Below are positions 44,500 to 51,764 of a stretch of DNA of 64,000 bases, one piece after another. The stretch comes from Clostridia bacterium (GTDB taxonomy: Bacteria > Bacillota > Clostridia > Christensenellales > Borkfalkiaceae). The notes beneath the pieces were generated by a model. The model made no database searches, was not told where the DNA came from, and saw nothing but the letters and a program-made list of their open reading frames with translations. The position numbers and the translations under genes are program-made. Each line of letters starts with the position of its first letter. Position 1 is the first letter of the stretch. The stretch covers positions 1-64,000 of the forward strand of contig JAFWBP010000017.1 in the NCBI GenBank assembly GCA_017507045.1, given 5' to 3'.

Positions 44500-47400
44500 A
44501 TGGGATTAATTTCTTTTATCAAAAACAGAGACGAACGTAAAAGTCTCAAAAACCTCAATAAAATGGCAGAAGCCGTTGAGGCGCTCGAGCCAAAGTATGC
44601 GGTGATGACTGACGACGAGCTGAAATCGCAAACGCTCGTTTTCAAGGATCGCCTTGCCAAGGGGGAAACGCTCGAAGATATCCTCTACGATGCCTTTGCG
44701 GCGCTCAGAGAAGCAAGCTGGCGCGTTTTGGGCATGAAGCATTTCCACGTGCAGATCGTGGGCGGTATCTGCCTTTTCCAAGGGCGTATTGCAGAGATGC
44801 GCACGGGTGAAGGTAAAACGCTCGTTGCCACCCTTCCCGCCTATCTCGAAGCGTTGAGCGGTAGGGGTGTACACGTCGTCACCGTGAACGATTATCTCGC
44901 CCGCCGCGATGCGGAGTGGATGGGCAAAGTTCACAAATTCATGGGGCTCACCGTTGGCGTTATCGTTCCCGGCATGCAAGAGGCGGATAAGCGCGCCGCT
45001 TACCAAGCGGATATCACCTACGGTACCAACAACGAATTCGGTTTCGATTACCTGCGCGATAACCTCGCCTATTCGAAAAAGGATATGGTTCAGCGCGAGC
45101 TCAACTTCGCCATCGTCGACGAGGTAGACTCTATTCTTATTGACGAAGCGAGAACGCCGCTCATCATTTCCCACCGCGGCGGAAAATCCTCCGATCTCTA
45201 TGGAAAGGCGGATAAGTTCGTCCGTTCCCTTAAGGGCGGCTACGACGACGAGCTGGATGCCGCATACGCGGAGTATCAGCTCAAGCGCCTTGAGGAGGAT
45301 GAAGAGGATCTGCTTGAGTTCGAGCAGCCTAAGGAGAAGAAGCGCAGAAAGAGCGTTGTGGATAGCAAGCTTGATCGTTCCGAGCAGCTCGGTTGGGATT
45401 ATCTCATCGAGCGCAAGGATCGCGAAGTGCACCTTCTCGCCCACGGTGCGGAGAAGGCGGAGAAATACTTCGGCATCGAGGATTGGGATGGCATCGAGGA
45501 AGCCAAGGTCAATCATCACATCCAGCAGGCGCTCAAGGCGCACCACCTCTTCCACCTCGGCGATCAGTATATCATCGCAAAGGAAAAGGCGGATGACGAG
45601 CACGAAGGCATCGTCATCGTTGATGAATTCACCGGCCGTCTTATGATCGGCAGAAGATATTCGGAAGGGCTTCACCAGGCAATTGAGGCAAAGGAGGGGA
45701 TCTTCGTCCGCGAAGAAAACAAAACGGTTGCAACGATCACCTTCCAGAACTATTTCCGCCTCTATCGCAAGCTCTCCGGTATGACGGGTACTGCAAAAAC
45801 GGAGGAAGGGGAATTCCGCACCATCTATTCGCTGGATGTTATCCAGATCCCCACCAACAGGCCCGTTGCCCGCGTGGATATGAACGATCGCATCTACTCC
45901 ACCGTAACGGGCAAGAAGAAGGCGATCGTCCGCGAGATCGTGGAGCGCCATGAAAAGGGGCAACCCATTCTCGTGGGTACCGTCTCCGTTGAAAAATCGG
46001 AGGAGCTTTCCCGCCTTTTGCACGCCAACGGCGTAAAACATAACATTCTCAACGCAAAGAACCACGCACGCGAAGCAGAGATCGTTGCGCAGGCAGGTAG
46101 ATTGGGCGCCGTTACCATCGCCACCAACATGGCGGGTCGCGGTACCGATATTTTGCTTGGCGGCAATGCAGAATACCTTGCAAAGAAGCGCCTTCGCGAG
46201 GAGGGCGTGGAGCACGAGGCTATCGAGCTTGCCACGAGCTACGCCGAGGCAGATGAGGAAACGTTGAAGATCCGCGCGCGTTACAACGATCTCTACGCGC
46301 AATACAAGGCGAAAACGGATGAAGAAAAGGAGAAAGTGATCGCGGCAGGAGGCCTTTGCATCATCGGTACCGAGCGCCACGAGAGCCGCCGTATCGATAA
46401 TCAGCTCCGCGGCAGATCGGGCCGCCAGGGCGATGTTGGCGTTTCCATTTTCTTCCTTTCTCTTGAAGATGATCTCATGAAGCGCTTCGGCGGCGAACGC
46501 ATGCAGAGCATTTACGAGCGTAGCAAGATGGAAGAAGATGAGTGCCTTGAAACGAAGATGCTCACGCGCCTCATCGAGTACGCGCAAAAGCAGATCGAAG
46601 GCCACAACTTCGGTGCCCGTAAAACCGTCCTTCAGTACGACGACGTTATGAACCAACAGCGTATGCTCGTTTATGCAGAGCGCAATAAGGTTTTGAAGGG
46701 CGAAGATGTGCATGAGCAGATCTTAAAATATATTCCCGATTACGTGGAAGAGCTCGTTCGCCGCAACGTTGATAACGATAGTATTCCCGAGAAGTGGGAT
46801 GAAGATTATCTCAACAGAGCGCTCGAGCAGGGGCTCCTGCCTGCGGATACCGAATTTGTCACCAGAGAAAAGCTTGAGAAATGGGATACCGAAACGGCTA
46901 TTCGCGCAATCGCCGAGAAGGTAGAAGAGGTGTACGAAGAGAAGGTTGCCAAGGCGAACGAAATTTTTGCGGAAATCGGCCAAAAGGATTTCGGCGAATA
47001 CGAGCGCATGGTGCTTCTCCGCTTCGTTACCGGCGAATGGGTAGATCATATCGATACGATGGATCAGCTCCGCAAGGGTATCCGCTTCCGTGCATACGCG
47101 CAGACGGATCCCGTTGTTGCCTATAAGCACGAGGGCTCGGCACTGTTTGATGAAATGATCGAGCGCATTCAGCGCAAAACCATCAACCACCTGCTCAAGG
47201 TAAAGTTGCCCGATCCCGAGCAGCTTCGCCCCACGCCCGTGGCAGAACCCACCCCGCGCGTATATCCCACGGCTGCACCCGCGCAGCCTTCCGAAGGCAA
47301 CGCACAGCCCGCACCCCGTCCGCAGGAGTATACCCGTGTATTTCCGGCTTCCACCGTTCCCCAGCAGCAGCCCGTTTCCGCACCGCAGAATGCGGCCGGA

Positions 47401-47616
47401 AATGAGCCCACCCGTGGCGGCGCGCTGCCCCTTTCGGGCGTAGAAGTGCCCAAGGCGATCGATGTGAAGAGCTTGCACACTAGCGGCTCGGAAAAATTCA
47501 ACCCTGCCACGATGAAGAAGGCAAAAAAACCGGGCGCGAACGATCCTTGCTGGTGCGGCAGTGGCAAAAAATACAAGAAGTGCCACATGCTTGAAGACGA
47601 AAGAAACAGCAGATAA
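44500..47616 (+). CDS. secA: preprotein translocase ATPase SecA
   Basis: 1038 residues, longer than the 841 of Bacillus subtilis. Motifs: MRTGEGKTLVATLPAYL (Walker A, about 105), VDEVDSILIDEARTPLI (about 206), the GRLMIGRRYSEGLHQAIEAKE stretch (about 377), TNMAGRGTDILLGG (about 543) and RRIDNQLRGRSGRQGD (about 630). A charged insertion (about 245-290, EEDEEDLLEFEQPKEKKRRK) lies in the preprotein cross-linking domain. A Pro/Ala-rich linker (about 905-1005) leads to the zinc-binding end CWCGSGKKYKKCH. It drives export of signal-peptide proteins through SecYEG, including the lipoproteins of this window. GGAG ribosome binding site 9 bp upstream. Confidence 0.98.
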   Translation: MGLISFIKNRDERKSLKNLNKMAEAVEALEPKYAVMTDDELKSQTLVFKDRLAKGETLEDILYDAFAALREASWRVLGMKHFHVQIVGGICLFQGRIAEMRTGEGKTLVATLPAYLEALSGRGVHVVTVNDYLARRDAEWMGKVHKFMGLTVGVIVPGMQEADKRAAYQADITYGTNNEFGFDYLRDNLAYSKKDMVQRELNFAIVDEVDSILIDEARTPLIISHRGGKSSDLYGKADKFVRSLKGGYDDELDAAYAEYQLKRLEEDEEDLLEFEQPKEKKRRKSVVDSKLDRSEQLGWDYLIERKDREVHLLAHGAEKAEKYFGIEDWDGIEEAKVNHHIQQALKAHHLFHLGDQYIIAKEKADDEHEGIVIVDEFTGRLMIGRRYSEGLHQAIEAKEGIFVREENKTVATITFQNYFRLYRKLSGMTGTAKTEEGEFRTIYSLDVIQIPTNRPVARVDMNDRIYSTVTGKKKAIVREIVERHEKGQPILVGTVSVEKSEELSRLLHANGVKHNILNAKNHAREAEIVAQAGRLGAVTIATNMAGRGTDILLGGNAEYLAKKRLREEGVEHEAIELATSYAEADEETLKIRARYNDLYAQYKAKTDEEKEKVIAAGGLCIIGTERHESRRIDNQLRGRSGRQGDVGVSIFFLSLEDDLMKRFGGERMQSIYERSKMEEDECLETKMLTRLIEYAQKQIEGHNFGARKTVLQYDDVMNQQRMLVYAERNKVLKGEDVHEQILKYIPDYVEELVRRNVDNDSIPEKWDEDYLNRALEQGLLPADTEFVTREKLEKWDTETAIRAIAEKVEEVYEEKVAKANEIFAEIGQKDFGEYERMVLLRFVTGEWVDHIDTMDQLRKGIRFRAYAQTDPVVAYKHEGSALFDEMIERIQRKTINHLLKVKLPDPEQLRPTPVAEPTPRVYPTAAPAQPSEGNAQPAPRPQEYTRVFPASTVPQQQPVSAPQNAAGNEPTRGGALPLSGVEVPKAIDVKSLHTSGSEKFNPATMKKAKKPGANDPCWCGSGKKYKKCHMLEDERNSR

Positions 47617-47641
47617 AGCGCCGCGCATTTTTCAAACTTAT

Positions 47642-48739
47642 ATGTTTAAAGCAGACGATTACAGATTAAAAATCAAAGCGCTCGAAGAGACGCTCGGCGA
47701 GGCGAAGTACGCTCTCGATATTGATAACCGCTACGAAACCTTGAAGGCACTTCGTGCGGAGCAGGAAAACCCCGAAGTTTGGCAGGATCTTGAGCGTTCT
47801 GCAAAGATCGGGCGTGAGATCGCTTCCAACGAGGCGAAGATCGCTTCCTACGAAAAGGGCAGAAAAGCGCTCGACGATGCAAACGAGATCATCGATCTCA
47901 TCGAGGAAACGGAGGAAGAGGATCTCATCTTGGAGCTCGACCGTATGATGGCGGCGGCAGAGGCGGATATTGAGGAAATGCGCGTGCGCGCGCTCCTGCG
48001 CGGCAAGTACGATGGCTCCAACGCCCTTCTCTCCATTCACGCAGGCGCAGGCGGCACCGAGGCGTGCGATTGGGTTTCCATGCTCTATCGCATGTACTGC
48101 CGCTATGCCGAAATGAACGGCTATAAGGTTACGGAGATCGACCGCCTTGCAGGCGACGCCGCAGGGCTGAAATCGGTAGATTTCAAAGTGGAAGGGGAGA
48201 ATGCGTACGGCTATTTGAAGGCAGAGATCGGCGTGCACCGCCTCGTGCGCATTTCGCCCTTTGATGCAAATAAACGCCGCCAAACCTCGTTCGCCTCTCT
48301 TGAAGTAATGCCCGAAGTAGATGACGACGCGGAGATCGAGATCAAAGATGAAGATATTCGCATCGACGTATACAGAAGCTCGGGTGCAGGCGGCCAAAAG
48401 GTCAACAAAACGGAAACGGCGATCCGCATCACGCACTTCCCCACGGGCATCGTTGTAACCTGCCAGAACGAGCGCAGCCAGCTTCAAAATAAAGAAATGG
48501 CATTTAAGTATCTGCGTTCCAAGCTCTTGGAGCGGCAGATCGAACAGCGCATGGCGGAGGAAGCGGCGCTCAAGGGCGAAACGAAAAAGATCGAGTGGGG
48601 CTCGCAGATCCGTTCCTACGTCTTCTGCCCGTATACCCTCGTGAAGGATCACCGCACCGGCTACGAAGTTGGCGACGTGCAATCGGTAATGGATGGCAAC
48701 CTGCAGGGCTTTATCATCGATTACTTAAAGAAATCCTAA
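47642..48739 (+). CDS. prfB: peptide chain release factor 2, without programmed frameshift
   Basis: 365 residues from the ATG at 47642 (MFKADDYRLK). Domain 3 has the GGQ loop (SSGAGGQKVNKTE) and the RF-2-type GAGGTEACDW and SPFD segments. It releases peptides at UGA and UAA. In many bacteria the region after about codon 25 has an in-frame UGA and a slippery CUU; here the corresponding segment (EAKYALDIDNRYETL) is open in one frame. No Shine-Dalgarno is visible; the start is 25 bp after the secA stop, so cotranscription is likely. A longer frame reaching into secA is not credible. Confidence 0.93.
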   Translation: MFKADDYRLKIKALEETLGEAKYALDIDNRYETLKALRAEQENPEVWQDLERSAKIGREIASNEAKIASYEKGRKALDDANEIIDLIEETEEEDLILELDRMMAAAEADIEEMRVRALLRGKYDGSNALLSIHAGAGGTEACDWVSMLYRMYCRYAEMNGYKVTEIDRLAGDAAGLKSVDFKVEGENAYGYLKAEIGVHRLVRISPFDANKRRQTSFASLEVMPEVDDDAEIEIKDEDIRIDVYRSSGAGGQKVNKTETAIRITHFPTGIVVTCQNERSQLQNKEMAFKYLRSKLLERQIEQRMAEEAALKGETKKIEWGSQIRSYVFCPYTLVKDHRTGYEVGDVQSVMDGNLQGFIIDYLKKS

Positions 48740-48771
48740 AAAGTAAAATTCGTGCTCCAAGCAGTGCAGTT

Positions 48772-49782
48772 ATGAAAAGCAATCCACTTATCCTCGGCAT
48801 TGAATCATCGTGTGATGAAACGGCGGCGGCGGTTATCCGCGGCCGCACTCTTTTATCCGATGAAATCATTTCCTCGGCGGCGGTGCAAGCGAAGTACGGC
48901 GGCGTCGTTCCTGAAATCGCCTCGCGCGCACACACCGATGCGGTCGACGAGGTGGTTTCTCGTGCCCTGAAAGCGGCAAACGTAAAAAAAGAAGAGCTTG
49001 ATGCGGTTGCCGTCACCTACGGCGCAGGCCTTTTAGGAGCGCTTCTCGTGGGGCTTTCCTTTGCAAAGGCACTCGCATATGCGCTGAATATTCCGCTCAT
49101 CGGGGTAAATCATATTCGCGGCCATCTCGCGGCGGCATATCTTGAAGATGAAGAATTAAAGCCGCCCTTCGTTACGCTGCTTGCAAGCGGAGGGCACACC
49201 GCCGTTCTCTATACGAAATCGGAAACGGAATTTGAGATCCTCGGCGGCACGCTCGATGATGCGGCAGGCGAGGCGTTCGATAAAGTTGCACGCGTACTCA
49301 ATCTTCCTTACCCGGGCGGACCGCACGTAGAGGCACTCGCACGGGAGGGGAAGAATGTGATCCCCATGCCGAAAATGCTCAAAGGGCAGGGTGGGTACGA
49401 TTTCTCGTATAGCGGCCTGAAAACGCATATCATCAATTACGCTCATACGATGACGCAAAAAGGCGCTTCGTGGAGCGCGGCCGATCTCGCCTGTTCCTTC
49501 CAGCACGCCGCCCTTGATATTCTCGTGGAAAAGGCGGTGGAAGCCGCAAAAGAGAAGGGGGTAGATACGGTAACCGCAGGCGGCGGCGTAATCGCAAACG
49601 GCTACCTGCGCGAGCACTTGCAGGCCGCGTGCCGGCGCGCAAATCTCCGGCTCGTGCTTCCCGAAAGAAAGCGTTGCACCGATAACGCCGCTATGATCGC
49701 CGCGGAAGGGCTGATTCAATTCGAAGCAGGCAACTTTTCACCGCTCACACTCAACGCCGCGGCAAGCATTCCCTTGCGCTAA
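48772..49782 (+). CDS. tsaD: tRNA N6-adenosine threonylcarbamoyltransferase TsaD
   Basis: 336 residues from the ATG at 48772 (MKSNPLILGIESSCDETAAA), the standard family start; the frame extends upstream into prfB without support. Metal ligands His114 and His118 (NHIRGHLAA) and the nucleotide-binding segments LASGGHTAV and TAGGGVIANGYLR are present. With TsaB and TsaE it makes the t6A37 modification of ANN-decoding tRNAs. It is 32 bp after prfB and a terminator follows. Confidence 0.97.
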   Translation: MKSNPLILGIESSCDETAAAVIRGRTLLSDEIISSAAVQAKYGGVVPEIASRAHTDAVDEVVSRALKAANVKKEELDAVAVTYGAGLLGALLVGLSFAKALAYALNIPLIGVNHIRGHLAAAYLEDEELKPPFVTLLASGGHTAVLYTKSETEFEILGGTLDDAAGEAFDKVARVLNLPYPGGPHVEALAREGKNVIPMPKMLKGQGGYDFSYSGLKTHIINYAHTMTQKGASWSAADLACSFQHAALDILVEKAVEAAKEKGVDTVTAGGGVIANGYLREHLQAACRRANLRLVLPERKRCTDNAAMIAAEGLIQFEAGNFSPLTLNAAASIPLR

Positions 49783-49802
49783 CATCCACTACATAAAATC
49801 AA

Positions 49803-49834
49803 CCCGGATACAGATACTGTATTCGGGTATTTTT
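49803..49834 (+). terminator. terminator-like hairpin between tsaD and spoVAD
   Basis: An 11-bp stem (49803-49813 with 49817-49827, one G-T pair) with an ATA loop and a TATTTTT tail. The tail runs straight into the spoVAD ATG at 49835, leaving no room for a normal ribosome binding site. Confidence 0.75.
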
Positions 49835-50827
49835 ATGGGCAATCAAACCATTTATTTCAAAAAGCAGCCGCGCATCGTGGCAACGAGCACGATCGCCGGC
49901 ACAAAGGAGTGCCAGGGCATCATCGGCAGATACGTTGAAACGGCGCTCTCAGATGATATGTACGGCGAATCCACCTATGAAAAGGCGGAGTGTAAAATGC
50001 TCTCGAAGGTAATCGACGGTGCAATATCCAACGCCGGGTTCAAGCGCAACGAGATCGATATGATCATCTCGGGCGACCTTTTGAACCAAATCATTTCCGC
50101 GAGCTTTGCGGCGCGCGATTTTTCCGTACCCTTTCTCGGGGTGTACGGCGCATGCTCCACGATGGCGGAATCGCTCGCCGTTGCCGCGGCGTTCGTGGAT
50201 GGCGGCTTTGCAAAGCGCATCGTAGCGGCTACGGGAAGCCACTTTGCTTCGGCGGAGCGGCAGTACCGCTATCCCTTGGAGCTGGGCTGCACCCGCCCTC
50301 CGCAGGCGCAGTGGACGGTAACTGCAGCAGGCGGCGCGCTCGTAGCAAATAAGGGGGAGGGCGTGAAGATCGTTTCCGCCACGCTCGGGAAGGTGGTGGA
50401 TTACGGCATTACCGATGTAAACAATATGGGTGCCGCCATGGCACCCGCCGCGTGCGATACCATTCTTGCACACTTTCGCGGAACGCACGAAGATCCCGAA
50501 ACCTACGATCTCATCGTCACCGGCGATCTCGGCGCGCTGGGCAGCTGTATTCTCAAGGATCTCACGTGGGAAAAGGGGCTGGATATCTCGGCAAATCACG
50601 TCGATTGCGGCGAAATCATCTATAACGTCATTGAAGATGAATATCAGGGCGGAAGCGGTGCCGGCTGCTCTGCCGTGGTGCTCAATTCCTACCTCTGGAG
50701 CAAGCTGATGGGCGGCGGCATCAAAAAAATTCTCTTCGTGGCAACGGGCGCGCTGCTCTCGCCCATCTCCTCCGGGCAGGGGGAAAGCATTCCGTGCATT
50801 GCGCACGCAGTCACGCTGGAGCGGTAA
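49835..50827 (+). CDS. spoVAD: stage V sporulation protein AD
   Basis: 330 residues, thiolase-like fold (GVYGACSTMAESLAVAAAFVDGG at about 105-127; GGSGAGCSAVVLNSYL near 272). In Bacillus SpoVAD binds dipicolinic acid and, with the other SpoVA proteins, moves it into the forespore. spoVAE follows 9 bp downstream; spoVAC, usually just upstream, is absent, with tsaD there instead. The start at 49835 abuts a hairpin and has no visible ribosome binding site, so initiation may depend on a forespore-specific start of transcription or an unusual leader. Confidence 0.95.
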   Translation: MGNQTIYFKKQPRIVATSTIAGTKECQGIIGRYVETALSDDMYGESTYEKAECKMLSKVIDGAISNAGFKRNEIDMIISGDLLNQIISASFAARDFSVPFLGVYGACSTMAESLAVAAAFVDGGFAKRIVAATGSHFASAERQYRYPLELGCTRPPQAQWTVTAAGGALVANKGEGVKIVSATLGKVVDYGITDVNNMGAAMAPAACDTILAHFRGTHEDPETYDLIVTGDLGALGSCILKDLTWEKGLDISANHVDCGEIIYNVIEDEYQGGSGAGCSAVVLNSYLWSKLMGGGIKKILFVATGALLSPISSGQGESIPCIAHAVTLER

Positions 50828-50836
50828 GGAGAAAGT

Positions 50837-51214
50837 ATGGAATACGTTGAAATTATTTTCATGTTTATCAAGGCGTTCGCGGTTGGCGGACTCATTTGCA
50901 TGATTGCACAGATCGTGATCAATTTCACCGAGCTCACGGCGGGGAAGATCCTCGTCACGTTTATGCTTTGCGGAATCGTGCTCACGGCGCTGGGGCTCTA
51001 TCAGCCAATCGTTGATTTTGCCGGCGCAGGGGCTACCGTACCCATTTCGGGCTTCGGCTACCTTTTGGCAAACGGCGCCATGAAGGGTGCGCAGGTGGGG
51101 CTATTCGAGGCGTTAACCGGGCCGCTCGCTGCGGCAAGCGCAGGCGTTTCTGCCGCCGTTATTTTTTCCTATATCATGGCGCTCATTTTCAAATCGCATA
51201 CGAAGTATAATTAA
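50837..51214 (+). CDS. spoVAE: stage V sporulation protein AE (SpoVAEB-type)
   Basis: 125 residues with about four membrane segments; GAGATVPISGFGYLLANGAMKGA at about 62-84 is the typical family core, followed by a Gly/Ala-rich TGPLAAASAGVSAAVIFSY segment. It is an inner forespore membrane component of the dipicolinate channel. AAGGAG ribosome binding site 6 bp upstream, directly after spoVAD. Confidence 0.93.
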   Translation: MEYVEIIFMFIKAFAVGGLICMIAQIVINFTELTAGKILVTFMLCGIVLTALGLYQPIVDFAGAGATVPISGFGYLLANGAMKGAQVGLFEALTGPLAAASAGVSAAVIFSYIMALIFKSHTKYN

Positions 51215-51289
51215 TCCGCGCACGCTCTTTACAGAGGAAAAGGTTTGCTTTTGCGGAGCTGTTCTCACGCGAAAAAACGTAAAAAATAC

Positions 51290-51487
51290 TGTGGAAATAT
51301 GTCGATAACCTACTTTTTCAACACAAATTGAATGAGAATTGGATGTAGATATACACAAAAGCTGTATAAAGTTATCCACATTTTATCCACATTTTTTCCT
51401 CAAATCTCCACGGTTCGACAAAAAACGTTCGTTCACGTGAAAAAAGTTAAAAAAAGTTATCCACACTGGGCGGACTTTTGTGGAAAA
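51290..51487. other. DnaA-box cluster in an AT-rich gene-free stretch
   Basis: Three perfect DnaA boxes TTATCCACA at 51372-51380, 51383-51391 and 51457-51465 (all same orientation), plus near matches in the other orientation at 51300-51308 (TGTCGATAA), 51479-51487 (TGTGGAAAA) and, weaker, 51290-51298. The sequence between is A/T-rich. Flanking genes converge here and no dnaA or dnaN is near, so a DnaA-titrating or regulatory cluster is more likely than oriC. Confidence 0.7.
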
Positions 51488-51513
51488 ACGTAAATATAGG
51501 GAAAAGGGCTTTT

Positions 51514-51629
51514 CGTGGGGGCATGTCTCATAGGTACGGCCGGCTATATTCCCAAGCCACTTTTTTTCTTGAAAAGGTGGGGGACATGCCCACGCAAAGA
51601 AGGTGGGAGTGCGTGTGATAGGGCATGTC
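51514..51629. repeat. inverted/direct repeat element around GGGCATGTC
   Basis: CGTGGGGGCATGTC (51514-51527) is matched in reverse by GACATGCCCACG (51583-51594), and GGGCATGTC recurs at 51621-51629. Between them a weaker stem CCACTTTT/AAAAGGTGG is possible. The rest of the 51215-51720 stretch shows no credible gene. Confidence 0.45.
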
Positions 51630-51721
51630 CGCAGGGGCGGAAATGATTGCGGCATGGGTGCGCCCCTTCTGTTACTTAGGCGCCTTTAAAATTTCAATTA
51701 CTTTCACTCACTTCGGTAAAG

Positions 51722-51749
51722 AAAAAGCGGCACGCACCGTGCCGCTTTT
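51722..51749 (-). terminator. terminator of the P-type ATPase gene
   Basis: A 12-13 bp stem (51722-51734 with 51738-51749) with a CAC loop and A/T runs on both sides, 15 bp beyond the stop of the minus-strand ATPase gene. Confidence 0.88.
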
Positions 51750-51764
51750 ATCGCTTTTATTCGT

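Noticed and set aside
47642..47740. Programmed +1 frameshift site in prfB
   Set aside because: No in-frame TGA with a preceding CTT and internal Shine-Dalgarno is found; the frame is continuous.
49760..49834. SigG-type promoter for spoVAD
   Set aside because: A CATAAAAT sequence resembles a -10 box, but the nearest -35-like element is about 21 bp away, outside the usual spacing.
51290..51487. Chromosome origin oriC
   Set aside because: DnaA boxes are present, but flanking genes converge rather than diverge and dnaA, dnaN, rpmH and gyrB are absent. Kept only as a DnaA-box cluster.
51383..51655. A 90-codon minus-strand open frame in the gene-free stretch
   Set aside because: It crosses the DnaA boxes and the repeat element, lacks a ribosome binding site and has an unnatural composition.
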